A stretch of 64,000 bases of DNA from Anaerolineae bacterium (GTDB taxonomy: Bacteria > Chloroflexota > Anaerolineae > 4572-78 > J111): contig JAJVIM010000024.1 of NCBI GenBank assembly GCA_022071955.1, forward strand, positions 17,576 to 81,575. Direction: 5' to 3'. A program made the translations under genes and the position numbers. Shown here one piece after another: positions 44,501-53,371 of the stretch; positions within the stretch are counted from its first letter, which is position 1, and each line of letters opens with the position of its first letter. Below the pieces are notes generated by a model. That model was not told the DNA's origin. It did not search any database and worked only from the letters and a program-made list of their open reading frames with translations.

Positions 44501-45929
44501 TCTGGCGGCAGCGCAAACAGACGGCGATATTTCTTTGTGGGACATTCAAACCGGCCAGATCCAGGGCCGGCTAACAGACCTATCGCGCTCTGCTTTTACC
44601 AGCTCGGTTGCTAATACTGCTTCGCCAATTGCTTTTAGCCCGGATGGCAGCCTTCTGGCCGCCGGGAACGAATATGGCGCCTTGACGGTATGGAATGTGA
44701 CGACCCGGCAACCAATAAATCGATCGCGCACCGGGCATGCGGGTGCTATCCGCAGCCTGGCTTTTACCCCGGATGGGAACACCCTTATCTCGGCCGGCGA
44801 TGACAAAACTGTTGTCCAGTGGGCTATCTCACCACTGCTGTATCGCCAACTGGCTCAGTCGACTCACCGTATTTGGAGCCTGGCCGCCAGCGCCGACGGG
44901 ACTCTGCTTGCAACAGGCAGTGACAACGGACGCATCACCTTGTGGAATCCCGAAACCGGTCAATTGCTGGATATGTTGAACACGGGACACGATGAAGGCA
45001 TCAACAGCCTGGCCTTCAGCCCGGATAGGCGCTGGCTGGCCGCCGGCAGCGACGACAACGATGTGGCGTTGTTAGCTCTTACCGACACCTCCCCCACTAT
45101 TCGCACCTGGACTGCCCATCATGCCGGTGTAAATAGCGTGGCCTTTAGCCCGGACGGACAAATACTGGCCTCAGCCAGCCGGGACCATACGGTTATTCTA
45201 TGGAACGTCGCCAGAGGCAGCCCTGCCGTCCCGCCGCTAACCGGCCATACCGATGGCGTCTGGCGGGTAGCATTTAGCCCTGATGGCCGCACGCTTGCTT
45301 CGGCCAGTTGGGATGGGACAATCCGTTTGTGGGATGTTGACCGCGGCCGGCCGCTGGACGATCCCTGGACTGCCCACACCGATGCAGTGGTCAGCCTGGC
45401 TTTCAGCCCCGATGGGCGTTGGCTGGCCAGCGGCAGCCAGGATCAAACCATTATTTTGTGGGACGTGACCAGCGGCCAACCGTTCGGCCAGCCCTGGGAA
45501 GGTCATCCCGATACCGTATGGGACGTGGCATTTAACCAACAGGGAAATATGCTAGCCTCTACCGGCTGCATTCAACCGGACACCCACCTCCATTGCAGGC
45601 AAGGTGGAGTCAGACTGTGGCATGTTCCCAGCGGCCGGCCGCTGGGACAGCCTATGACGGCTCACACCGACGTGGTGTGGCGCGCCATCTTTAGCCCCGA
45701 TGGGCACACTTTGATTTCTGCCGGCGACGATGCGCGTATCATCAGTTGGAACATTGACCGACAGAGGTGGCAGATGCTGGCATGTAATATTGCCCACCGC
45801 AGCTTAAACGCCACCGAATGGCAGCAATATCTTGAGAGCGAACCGTATCGAACCACCTGTCCGCCGGTAACGGCCAAATTGGCTGTCGGGCAGGATCAAC
45901 AAATTGTTTTTCAGGAGGAAGCGCATTGA
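41511..45929 (+). CDS. BTAD (SARP-like) - nSTAND1 ATPase - membrane helix - WD40 regulator/sensor
   Basis: 1472 residues. Residues 10-105 form an OmpR-like winged helix ('LGPLHLERNGEPVTGFESRK'), 105-245 a bacterial transcriptional activator domain with TPR helices. 'CPYRGLESFTESDASLFFGR' opens nSTAND1 with Walker A GPSGSGKSSL near 305 and Walker B 'VLLVIDQFEELYTLC'. A hydrophobic helix lies at about 717-740 ('LLAGLAGGLAVALSLAVVAV'). From about 800 I count 14 WD40 repeats, enough for two seven-bladed propellers. A DNA-binding head, a switch ATPase and a propeller across a membrane segment suggest one-protein signal transduction, which is inferred. Its TGA overlaps the TTG start of the solute-binding lipoprotein gene. 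Confidence 0.92.
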   Translation: MPNSVSQEKYRLILLGPLHLERNGEPVTGFESRKAVALLGYLVVAHRPLPRTHLADLFWPDKSEQKGRANLSRVLNNLSRLLPDCFLASRHTIEFKPAENVWVDLYAFETAASQVDFSVQMTAVSLCRGTFLEGLLVNGCPEFELWLVTEQERCRQQTVVLLERLITHHLRGGAYGPAQKLAAQLLTLRPDMEAAHRQMMWLLTANGNRQAALAQYKTCRRFLADEFSTTPSSETGALYQAILEGEIARVTPYLLNSDGPAFTIACPYRGLESFTESDASLFFGREEVASELAQAVNRSAIVAVIGPSGSGKSSLVHASLLPHLRASDGWSIIGFRPASQPFQALASALAPLLSPEDVLSDPDILAGLLYQNDLPLPEVIASVQRNHSPPARVLLVIDQFEELYTLCVPEIRPHFLQVLLAAIQNQSTSQTNNRTALPSVTLVLTMRADFMGQALAYRPLADLLQANTFMLGPMNRQELTAAIVEPAQQLGVSFEPGLVERILNEVGTHSGHLPLLEFALTTLWEQQAGGLLTHAAYQAIGGVEGALSRYAEQIYGSLSPAEQAQLPRVMRQLVQFGYQIEDTRRVATRAELGQRHWRLVQKLADARLVVTNNSSKYGETAEIVHEALIAHWQRLREWINAGRNFRLWQEQFRGAVRHWQASDHHDGALLRGLALELAEDWLDRRADDFRPDERLFIEASLSRRVRDRTTRLRHRRRLLAGLAGGLAVALSLAVVAVWGWLQAEAQRKVGLSHQLAAQSLYNLTEGNMDLALLLSLEANRIADTPEALGSLLTGLQRSPYRAVWRALPSPVRNLSVSPNGQILSTTDDAGSVTLWDIAGGQMFWQLAHQQARSTAFSPAGDVLAIGHADGQISLWSVAGQRQTGRLAGHTDSVEALTFSPDGRRLVSSSADGSIKLWDVARMEPLLEPLTGHRGRVESISLQPEGRLLASSSRGRGWNGEDDRILLWDTATGQLEQQLTLNDHTGPVSVAFSPDGQLLAAAQTDGDISLWDIQTGQIQGRLTDLSRSAFTSSVANTASPIAFSPDGSLLAAGNEYGALTVWNVTTRQPINRSRTGHAGAIRSLAFTPDGNTLISAGDDKTVVQWAISPLLYRQLAQSTHRIWSLAASADGTLLATGSDNGRITLWNPETGQLLDMLNTGHDEGINSLAFSPDRRWLAAGSDDNDVALLALTDTSPTIRTWTAHHAGVNSVAFSPDGQILASASRDHTVILWNVARGSPAVPPLTGHTDGVWRVAFSPDGRTLASASWDGTIRLWDVDRGRPLDDPWTAHTDAVVSLAFSPDGRWLASGSQDQTIILWDVTSGQPFGQPWEGHPDTVWDVAFNQQGNMLASTGCIQPDTHLHCRQGGVRLWHVPSGRPLGQPMTAHTDVVWRAIFSPDGHTLISAGDDARIISWNIDRQRWQMLACNIAHRSLNATEWQQYLESEPYRTTCPPVTAKLAVGQDQQIVFQEEAH

Positions 45930-47329
45930 GAAAATTACTGGGCTTAGCCGTAGGAATAGCAGTGATGTGGCTCAATACAGCCTGTGGTGGCACGGCAGCA
46001 CCGCCTCAGCCGACTATTATTGTGCCGACAGGGCCTCTCCCTGCCTCGCCCGAACAGACCGTGCAGGTTCGGCTGGGCGATGCCTTGCTTATGGGCGAAG
46101 ACAGTCCGGGACGTCAGTTACTGCTAGCTCAGGTTCAACGCTTTGAAGAACTCAATCCCGAGATTGATCTGGTATTAGAACCCTGGGGCTGGAACCCCAA
46201 AATTTTTGCCGATCAACTGACTGCCGGCAATATTCCTGATGTCATGGAAATTGCCGCCACCGAGGGCAGCCTGGTGATTCCCGGCGGCTATGCCGCCGAC
46301 CTGACTGAGTTGATGGCGCAGTGGCCGGTCACTCAGGATTTCAACGAAAATATTTTAGCGCCCTACGTTCGAGATCAGCGGATCTATGCCGTGCCGCGTG
46401 TGGTCTATATTATGGGGCTGTTTTACGATAAAAAGTTATTTGCAGAAGCTGGCCTGGTCGATGGCCAGGGGGAACCGTCGCCGCCAACCACCTGGGAGGA
46501 ACTGGTCACCGCTGCCAAAACCATTACCGCCACCAGTGATGCCGCCGGATTTTGTATCCTGACCCAATTCAATCAAGGCGGTTGGAATTTTATGAACTGG
46601 GGGTGGCAAGCGGGGGGTGAATTCGAGCGATTTAGTGACGGGCGGTGGCAGGCCACATTTGATGAAGCGCCAATTATCGAAGCGATGGACTTTATTAAAG
46701 CCCTGCGCTGGGAGTATGACGTTCTGCAAGACGACCTCCAGATGGATGGTGGTAAGTTGCTGCCTTTGATAGCCAGCCATAAATGCGGGATGGCCATCAT
46801 TGTGCCGGACTCGTTCGATGTAATTGCCAATGAATATGATGGGAATCCCGACGATTTGGGCCTGACCGTGCTGCCGGCCGGGCCGGGAGGTGTCGCAAAC
46901 CTGATGGGCGGCGGGTACACAATGATAAATGCTGCCGCGTCGCCGGCGGTTCAGGCGGCCGCATTCAAATGGGCTACCTGGCGCGGTTTTGATCCGGAGT
47001 CGTTGGAAATTGAATTGCAGGCTCCGGCCGGTCGCTCCCGCTGGGCGTTCAGTAATCGCAGTTTGATGTACAGACTCAATAGCCCCACGGCCCGACAAGA
47101 GCGGGCATTAGTTGAAAAGTATCGTTTTCAGCCGTATTACCATATTCACCGCACCTATTTTGAACAAGCCAGCCAACATGCCCGGCCCGAACCGGCTGTC
47201 GCCGTTCAAGAGCTATACGCCGTACTGGATGAGATAATTCAGACCGTCCTAATCAACTCGGACGCTGATCCGGCTTCGCTGCTCCACGACGCCGCTCAAA
47301 AATTTCAGACCGAGCATTTACAACCTTGA
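45926..47329 (+). CDS. Extracellular solute-binding lipoprotein (ABC sugar-type)
   Basis: 467 residues starting with TTG at 45926, supported by AGGAGG at 45913-45918 and a four-base overlap (TTGA) with the upstream stop. The signal peptide ends in a lipobox-like 'LNTACGG', giving a lipid-anchored Cys. Family 1 solute-binding motifs are seen: 'LLLAQVQRFEELNPEIDLVL', 'QLTAGNIPDVMEI', 'YAVPRVVYIMGLFYDKKLFA', 'PPTTWEELVTAAKTI' and 'PAGPGGVANLMGGGYTMI'. Such proteins bind sugars outside the cell and pass them to an ABC permease, but no permease or ATPase gene follows. Translational coupling to the WD40 regulator suggests a sensing role with that protein. Confidence 0.92.
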   Translation: MRKLLGLAVGIAVMWLNTACGGTAAPPQPTIIVPTGPLPASPEQTVQVRLGDALLMGEDSPGRQLLLAQVQRFEELNPEIDLVLEPWGWNPKIFADQLTAGNIPDVMEIAATEGSLVIPGGYAADLTELMAQWPVTQDFNENILAPYVRDQRIYAVPRVVYIMGLFYDKKLFAEAGLVDGQGEPSPPTTWEELVTAAKTITATSDAAGFCILTQFNQGGWNFMNWGWQAGGEFERFSDGRWQATFDEAPIIEAMDFIKALRWEYDVLQDDLQMDGGKLLPLIASHKCGMAIIVPDSFDVIANEYDGNPDDLGLTVLPAGPGGVANLMGGGYTMINAAASPAVQAAAFKWATWRGFDPESLEIELQAPAGRSRWAFSNRSLMYRLNSPTARQERALVEKYRFQPYYHIHRTYFEQASQHARPEPAVAVQELYAVLDEIIQTVLINSDADPASLLHDAAQKFQTEHLQP

Positions 47330-47434
47330 CCCCTTCGGCAAGTCACAGTCAAAACTGGGGGTAACCAACCTAAACAGTTTTTGTTATGACCCGTTTTGGC
47401 AGATAAGAAGATAAGCGCAAGCAGCCTGGCTTCG

Positions 47435-47603
47435 TATGAAAATATGATAAGCTCAGCCTCAACGCATGCTACACAGACAATACCCATGTTGGATTGGTTG
47501 AAATGAAAGCGTTATTCACTCTCTGGCCGTGTGATGCAACACTGCCCAGCCATACACCGGCGGGGCAATATACGTGTTTTGAGCTGGATTAAAAAGGTAG
47601 CTC
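47435..47603 (+). repeat. Dispersed intergenic repeat, copy E
   Basis: 'AATATGATAAGCTCAGCCTC' (47441 on) is followed by 'CACAGACAATACCCATG', 'GGATTGGTTGAAATGAAA', a weaker hairpin GCCCAGCC/GGCGGGGC (47543-47566) and the tail 'GAGCTGGATTAAAAAGG'. It lies between convergent genes. The rest of 47330-47771 is non-coding as far as I can see. Confidence 0.75.
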
Positions 47604-47771
47604 TCTGAAAAGAACTATCACTTTTGTTGCTTAACTTTCTGTCCGTCACACACGGGGGAGGTCTCTGCCCAGTATAGGCCCTCTTTTGATTGAAATCCAT
47701 AGAGAGATGCGGCAAAAGAGTGGGGTAAGTGTTGAATGGTCGTCGGGTGGCCTGTGGATGACGTTGTGCAC

Positions 47772-50696
47772 TCAGTAGGGCGAGGGGAGTAGCAATCCAG
47801 CCAGCTGGATCAGCGGAGGCAAAACCGAATCCGGCGTCTGCAGGTTCATGGCGATGTCAAGCGCCTGCCGGGCATACGTCTGAGCTTGGACGCACCGGCT
47901 CAATGATTCGGCCAGGTTGGTCACCTGGTTCAGATCGGGGATAGGTTCCCGGCAATGGTCATCCCTAAAAGCAATATCGAGTCCATCCAGAAGAAGGGAA
48001 GCTGCTGGTTGATAACTGCCTGTTTCCAGGTTCAACTCGATCAGCCCTACCAGATGCCACACCTCTGAGACAACAATGGCCTCGCGCCGGGCCAAATCCA
48101 ATCCGCCGGCCAGGATCGCGTCGCTTTTTGAGAAATCGTCCGAAAAACGATACAGTTCCCCCAGTAGAAAATTCGCGGTCAATTCTGACCGCCGGTCGCC
48201 CATTTGGTGAAAAATGGCCGCGCATTCGGTCAGATATGCGGCCGCCTCCGCGTAGTTGTGCCGGTTATGGCCACGAAGACATTGGGCCAGCACGCCCAAG
48301 CTGACGCCATACAGCCAAAGATACCCCTTTTCTTTAGCCAGGTTCATGGCCTGACGGACATACGTTTCTGCCTGGCGACTGTCGCCCTGAGCCACCAGGG
48401 CCAGCCCCCAATAGATTTGAAGGGTGACCAGGAGTCGGCGGTCGCTGACCTGCTCCGCCAACGTTTGCCCTTCTTCCAACAGGAGTTTGAATTGATTAAA
48501 CTGGCCAGTATGAAACAGGTTGATGGCATAAAACGCCAGGGCGTGACTTAAAACCGTTTGCAGTCTGAGCCGGCCGATGTGATCATCCTGTGCTTGCAAC
48601 AACCCCTGTAACATTTCCACCGCCTGCCGGGAATAAATTACCCCTTCCTGGAACTGATTTTCATTGGCATACCAAAATAGCAGACTCTCTAGCCCATCGC
48701 TAATGGCTTCCACCTGGCGTTCGGCAATGGCCCACTGCCAGGCCGCCAGCACGTTCTCCCGCTCCTCCGATATTTCGGCAAAAGCCTCATTTTGTCTGAA
48801 ACTTTTAACATCCTTCTCCCGCAGTTTTAGAAAGCGGGTGTAATACTGCCCGTGACAGTCAATGACCCGCCGGTGTTCATTCGGCCGGACGGCTAATCGT
48901 TCCAGGGCAAACTGCTGCATCAGAGGATGGTGCATATAGCGACCGGCGGGTGTGACCCGCAAGAACGAGCGGTCAACCAGCGTTGCCAGCAGTTTAACGG
49001 GCACAGCCGTTGTTATATCCGGGGCACACCCGACCAGCAGTGCCTGGGCTGCTTCGCGGCGAAAACCACCCTTAAATACGGCAAATTGCCGCAGGGCATA
49101 CCGTTCGGTCTCCTCCAATGCCTGCCACGAAGACTCTATAACCGCGAGAATATTCTGGTGGCGGGCTACCACATCAAGGTTGGTGTTCTGCAAGAAGGCC
49201 AGACTGCGCTCGATTTCAGCGGCTACATCGCCCACCGACAGTAATTTGAGCCAACCGGCGGCGATTTCAATGGCCAGGGGCATACCATGGGTTAGGCGGC
49301 ACAGGCGCACAATGGCCTCACCATCGGCCTGGGCCAGACTGAATTCCGGCCGAACCTGCCGGCCCCGTTCCAGCAGTAGGCGGGAGGCCCCGGCTGAGAT
49401 CAAATCGGCCTGGGTCGCGGATTTTGGAGTTGGCAGTCCCGGTACCGGATAGACCCACTCGCGGCTCAAGTTTAAGCGCCGGCGCGAGGTGACCAGGATT
49501 TTTACATCGGGGGCGGTATCCAGTAGCTTGATGAGTAAATTCAGCCCGCTGTTTTGCTCCGAGCCGGCCGGATCAAACAGGTATTCAACACTATCCAGCA
49601 CCAGCAGTAACTCACGCTGCCGCAAAAATTGCATCAGTTGGGCTTCGGCGACGGACGGCCTGGTAGGGCTAAAACGCAGGGCCTGGGTCAACGCCGGGAG
49701 TAACTGATTGGCAGAGGGAACGATGGACAACGGCACAAAACAGACCCCGTGCCAGAAGTTGATCGCCTCGCGGCGGGCGGCCTCGATGGCTAGACGGGTT
49801 TTGCCAATGCCGCCCGGCCCAACCAGGGTCAGCAGGCGACATGCCGGTTTTTGTAACTGCTGCTCAATCCAGGCCAGCTCCTCTTCGCGGCCAATAAACG
49901 AGGTGGCGGGCAAGGGTAACGTATCATGGTGGCGGCCTGGAATTTGGCGGATGCGCTCGTACAAGGTAATGGTTTCCGGCGAAGGCGGCACATTTAATTG
50001 ATCGGCCAGGATTTGGCGGCAGTTCTGATAGTGGGCCAGAGCCTCGGCGCGTTGGTTGTTGCGGGTGAGCAGCAGCATCATCTGGCGATGACCGCTTTCA
50101 TACAGCGGATCCAGTTGAACCAGCCGTCCGGCCCATTTCAAGCCGGCCTGATACTGGCCGGTCGACAGGTAATAGCCGGCCAGTTTTTCCAGCCCGGTTA
50201 GAACCAATTGGTGCAGTCGCTCCTGCTCCAGAATGACCCATTCCTCAAAAGCCGGGGCGCGGGGCGGATGAAATCCGGCCAGAAAATCGCCCCGGTAGAG
50301 GCTCAAGGCCGCTTCCAGATTGGCCGCCATATCCGGCATAACCGGCCTGTCCGGTTGGCGTTCATCCAATAAAGCGGCGAGTTGTTCCTCGAGTACCGCA
50401 ACATCCAACCAAATTGGGCAATCGAGGTTTATCGAGACATTCCGGCGGTCAGTTTGGACGTAAGCCGCCAGCGGTTTTAGACGACTGAGCAGAACGCTGA
50501 TATCAGCTCTGGCTGTCGCCTGGGGCAGGTGGCCGTAAAACAGCCCGGCCAGCCGGTCACGGGAAACGGGGCCGGGATTGCAGGTCAGATAAATGAACAG
50601 GGCGATGGCTTTTTGTGAGGTGACCCCTTCAAGCGGTTTACCGTTAAGTTTTAAGGCCATATCCCCCAGTAGAAACAACTCCAACGGATTGGCCAT
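47772..50696 (-). CDS. BTAD (SARP/AfsR-like) regulator with NB-ARC-type NTPase and TPR region
   Basis: 974 residues from ATG 50696, which has GGAG six bases upstream; an in-frame TTG at 50708 is less likely. Residues 1-100 are a winged helix ('LELFLLGDMALKLNGKPLEG'), 100-250 the BTAD with 'PPSPETITLYERIRQI'. The NTPase has Walker A 'LVGPGGIGKTRLA' near 293 and Walker B 'LLLVLDSVEYLF' near 363, with 'KILVTSRRRLNLSREWVYPV' and 'HGMPLAIEIAAGWLKLL' (the GLPLAI motif). The C-terminal half is TPR-like. No LuxR HTH is present, so DNA contact is by the N-terminus. It is convergent with the solute-binding gene and has no obvious target beside it. Confidence 0.92.
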   Translation of the reverse strand: MANPLELFLLGDMALKLNGKPLEGVTSQKAIALFIYLTCNPGPVSRDRLAGLFYGHLPQATARADISVLLSRLKPLAAYVQTDRRNVSINLDCPIWLDVAVLEEQLAALLDERQPDRPVMPDMAANLEAALSLYRGDFLAGFHPPRAPAFEEWVILEQERLHQLVLTGLEKLAGYYLSTGQYQAGLKWAGRLVQLDPLYESGHRQMMLLLTRNNQRAEALAHYQNCRQILADQLNVPPSPETITLYERIRQIPGRHHDTLPLPATSFIGREEELAWIEQQLQKPACRLLTLVGPGGIGKTRLAIEAARREAINFWHGVCFVPLSIVPSANQLLPALTQALRFSPTRPSVAEAQLMQFLRQRELLLVLDSVEYLFDPAGSEQNSGLNLLIKLLDTAPDVKILVTSRRRLNLSREWVYPVPGLPTPKSATQADLISAGASRLLLERGRQVRPEFSLAQADGEAIVRLCRLTHGMPLAIEIAAGWLKLLSVGDVAAEIERSLAFLQNTNLDVVARHQNILAVIESSWQALEETERYALRQFAVFKGGFRREAAQALLVGCAPDITTAVPVKLLATLVDRSFLRVTPAGRYMHHPLMQQFALERLAVRPNEHRRVIDCHGQYYTRFLKLREKDVKSFRQNEAFAEISEERENVLAAWQWAIAERQVEAISDGLESLLFWYANENQFQEGVIYSRQAVEMLQGLLQAQDDHIGRLRLQTVLSHALAFYAINLFHTGQFNQFKLLLEEGQTLAEQVSDRRLLVTLQIYWGLALVAQGDSRQAETYVRQAMNLAKEKGYLWLYGVSLGVLAQCLRGHNRHNYAEAAAYLTECAAIFHQMGDRRSELTANFLLGELYRFSDDFSKSDAILAGGLDLARREAIVVSEVWHLVGLIELNLETGSYQPAASLLLDGLDIAFRDDHCREPIPDLNQVTNLAESLSRCVQAQTYARQALDIAMNLQTPDSVLPPLIQLAGLLLPSPY

Positions 50697-50864
50697 AGTT
50701 GGCTCCAACTGAAAGGGTTTTGAAAGGATGATTTGTTACATTATGAACAGACGGGAGGCAACGGATTTTTCGGGAGATCAATCGGGCGATACTTCATTAT
50801 AACCCGATACCTGTTGCCAATGCAAGACCAAATTATCAGGTATCAGTCTCAAGGGGGCAATATA

Positions 50865-51086
50865 ATGCCGGATAGACAAACGGTTAACTACCGGGCCTAT
50901 TTATTACGCCTGCGCCGGGACAGCCGGACGACTCCCTGGCGGGTGACCATAGAAAACCCGCACACCGGTGAACGGCTGGGTTTTGCCGATTTACGAGAAT
51001 TTGTGGCGTTTCTGGAAGCCGAGACGGAAGTATCCCTTTTGCCTGAAAGGGGTGAGACTGAAGCTGAGAACGGTATATCAAGCTGA
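50865..51086 (+). CDS. Small conserved protein of unknown function
   Basis: 73 residues: 'MPDRQTVNYRAYLLRLRRDS' then 'PWRVTIENPHTGERLGFADL' and 'REFVAFLEAE'. The 'YLLRL(W/R)RDS..PWR..LENPHTGER.GF' pattern is a frequent small family in this group of genomes, often next to STAND or BTAD regulators. aaggggg at 50851-50857 supports ATG 50865; the frame is open further upstream to 50733. It is divergent from the BTAD regulator at 50696. Comparable in layout to the product at 40913, which also neighbours a BTAD gene. Confidence 0.72.
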   Translation: MPDRQTVNYRAYLLRLRRDSRTTPWRVTIENPHTGERLGFADLREFVAFLEAETEVSLLPERGETEAENGISS

Positions 51087-51345
51087 TGGGTAAATACTAA
51101 TTTTGTAAAGTTGGCCTACTGATTTTAGTAGGGCTGACATCCAATATTGATGGATGGGCGATGGCAAATTGGTATGGTTTATTTGATACTGGATATGTTT
51201 AACCAACGGATCTGCAAAATCAAGTCATAAAACACGTGTCACTTACGTGATTTCAGGTGTTGAGGGCAAAAAATACAGTCTCTAACCTTACCTTATAGTT
51301 TATAGCAGTGTCATTATTTACATAATAATTTCAAGGAGTCCTATT

Positions 51346-51396
51346 ATGAGAGTAGCTAACCAGTCTCCTCCACCTCCTAAAGAGTTGATGTCATAG
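51346..51396 (+). CDS. Possible 16-residue peptide with a strong ribosome site
   Basis: AAGGAG at 51332-51337 stands eight bases before ATG. The product would be 'MRVANQSPPPPKELMS'. The Pro run and the tiny size allow a leader or signal peptide, but chance is quite possible. The wider gap 51087-51545 is AT-richer than its surroundings and contains no other supportable gene. Confidence 0.25.
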   Translation: MRVANQSPPPPKELMS

Positions 51397-51546
51397 GTGG
51401 GTTTGGTCAAATAATCCTCACTACCTTGAATTGGACAATATGTCATTAGGGAAAATTTGATTGGACCTCATCAGACGAAAAGGCAAAATGCAGGAAATAA
51501 TTAATCTATCCACAGAATAATCAATTTATCTAAAGGAGATTTACAG

Positions 51547-51912
51547 ATGTCACGAAGAATCGATTCTTATGTGGAAAACACACTAGATTTGGTGCCTTTG
51601 GATTTACCGAATGAAGATCTAATTGACGAGAGCGATATAGACTTGATGGAAGCACTCAATCAAGCAATCACAATCCAAGTCAATCTTCCCAACTCTCGGT
51701 TTGGTCCGGGGAGAGTCACCGTTGCCATACATCCTGGATATAAAAGGGCTTTGTTTATGGGGGTATCACCAAATATGTTCCGTCGAGGGTTGAAAAAGTC
51801 AGCAGTCTTGGATGCTGGGTTACGAGTGTACAGTAAATGTTGGGATAAACCAACGACGGCTGGTGTTGCCGGTTGTGTTGTTGAAACCTTCATCGAATGG
51901 CTAATGACCTAG
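51547..51912 (+). CDS. Hypothetical protein, 121 residues
   Basis: AAGGAG at 51533-51538 supports ATG 51547. The product begins 'MSRRIDSYVENTLDLVPLDL', has an acidic stretch (EDLIDESDIDLMEA) and a C-terminal part with 'GRVTVAIHPGYKRALFMGVS' and 'CWDKPTTAGVAGCVVETFIE'. No signal peptide, membrane helix or known motif is seen. Codon use is AT-richer than the neighbours, as is the flanking DNA, which suggests a recently acquired or poorly conserved gene. I do not recognise it. Confidence 0.6.
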   Translation: MSRRIDSYVENTLDLVPLDLPNEDLIDESDIDLMEALNQAITIQVNLPNSRFGPGRVTVAIHPGYKRALFMGVSPNMFRRGLKKSAVLDAGLRVYSKCWDKPTTAGVAGCVVETFIEWLMT

Positions 51913-52224
51913 CACCACTTGAGAGATAGTATTTGGCTCTCTGTTGATACTTGAGGCTATTGTACTGGCTAAAGAAGTATAGATAAGGGGCTGGCCAACA
52001 ACCAGTTGCAAGGTATGTACGAAAAAATGGCAGAATGTTTGCTGATGAAATTCTTGCGCATCCTTGAATTGTGGCGTTGGCCAGTCTCATTGGGTATAGA
52101 TTGGGTATAGAAAGAAAGATCATTAATGTTGAATTCGATTTTAAAGTAGTGTTTGTGTTCTAACACCACTGTTTAACGGGGGAGTTTGTTGGTAATGCAC
52201 GAAAATGGAGTAAAGTGATAAGAA
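51913..52224. other. Non-coding gap with small repeats
   Basis: No gene is supportable. The gap contains an inverted pair CTGGCCAAC (51991-51999) and GTTGGCCAG (52076-52084) and a tandem 'attgggtatag' duplication near 52088-52110. These may belong to a decayed element. Confidence 0.4.
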
Positions 52225-53325
52225 ATGAACAGCAAAACTTTGATGATTGTTTTTGGATTGTTGGTCATCAGCGCATTGTTGGCCAACTGCGGTCCATCCC
52301 AGGTCCAACTGGATGCCGAGGCAACCCAGGTCGCGGACAAGCCGGCAGCAACGCAAACGGCGGAGGCTCCGACATCAACCCCAACGCTTGTGCCGCCTAC
52401 CGATACTCCTACTACCCTTCCGCCCACAGATACCCCATCGCCCGTACCACCGACAGAAACGCCAACACCTACCGATACTCCAACTCCCACAGAAACACCG
52501 GTACCGCCCACGGATACGCCTACGCCAACCAACACGCCATCTCCAACCAATACCCCTACGCCGGATAAATCTGCCGAGGCTGAAGCTTATTATGAGCAGG
52601 GATTGGCCTGCCTGGCTCAAGGCGATTATGACTGCGCTATTTCCAATTTCGATCAGGCTATCCAAGGCCAGCCAGATAATGTGGTTGCCTACAACAATCG
52701 CGGGCTGGCTTATGCTGCTCAGACTGATTATGGCCGGGCTATCATCGATTTTGAGCAAGCTATCCAACTCAACCCCGATTATGCCGACGCCTATCTTAAT
52801 CGGGGAAGTTTGTATAAAGTTTTAGGTAACATCGAGCCTGCTCTGGCCGACTATACCCGGGTTATCGAACTCCAACCCAATGCCGTTGACGCCTATTACA
52901 ATTTGGGCGTCATTTTCTACGAGCAGGGAGACACAGCGGCAGCCATATCCAATCTTGAAACGGCCCTGAAAATTGGACTGCCCCCAGGCACTAAGACTAA
53001 AGCTGAGGGTATGCTGGCACAACTGAAATCGGACCAGACTGACTGCAAATTCGTTAAACTGGAGGTGGTGCCCGATGTTGGTATCCCGACGTTTAACGTT
53101 GAATTTCACGGCCCACCTGGAAATCCCGCACTAATTGCAGTTATGCCGGCCAACGCCGGTAAAGATGATACGGGCTCAGTTATTTTGGGGCCTATTCCAG
53201 ATAATGGGGTTGTTTTTGGACAAGTCCAATATTCCGGTAATGAGGGGCAACCCACACCCAAAGAATTTGAAATCATCATAGGATTTCCAGGCTGTAAAAC
53301 TTCTCAGGTTATTGCGTGGCCCTAA
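52225..53325 (+). CDS. TPR lipoprotein with Thr/Pro-rich linker
   Basis: 366 residues. The signal sequence 'MNSKTLMIVFGLLVISALLA' ends at Cys in 'LLANCGP', a lipobox-like site. A linker of repeated 'TPTPTDTP' type units spans about 45-115, common in exported proteins of this phylum. Four TPR units follow at about 120-255 ('AEAYYEQGLACLAQGDYDCA'). The C-terminal 100 residues ('FVKLEVVPDVGIPTFNVEFH') form a separate beta-rich domain of unknown type. It probably works as an outer-surface adaptor. The next gene encodes a much larger TPR lipoprotein; the 46-bp gap suggests co-transcription. Confidence 0.85.
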   Translation: MNSKTLMIVFGLLVISALLANCGPSQVQLDAEATQVADKPAATQTAEAPTSTPTLVPPTDTPTTLPPTDTPSPVPPTETPTPTDTPTPTETPVPPTDTPTPTNTPSPTNTPTPDKSAEAEAYYEQGLACLAQGDYDCAISNFDQAIQGQPDNVVAYNNRGLAYAAQTDYGRAIIDFEQAIQLNPDYADAYLNRGSLYKVLGNIEPALADYTRVIELQPNAVDAYYNLGVIFYEQGDTAAAISNLETALKIGLPPGTKTKAEGMLAQLKSDQTDCKFVKLEVVPDVGIPTFNVEFHGPPGNPALIAVMPANAGKDDTGSVILGPIPDNGVVFGQVQYSGNEGQPTPKEFEIIIGFPGCKTSQVIAWP

Positions 53326-53371
53326 TTGAAAGATGAAGTAGAGCTTTACGGTAAACACAGGAGAGAAAAAA

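Noticed and set aside
52173..52550. 'VGVGVSVGGTGVSVG' low-complexity frame on the minus strand
   Set aside because: Antisense of the Thr/Pro-rich linker of the lipoprotein at 52225.
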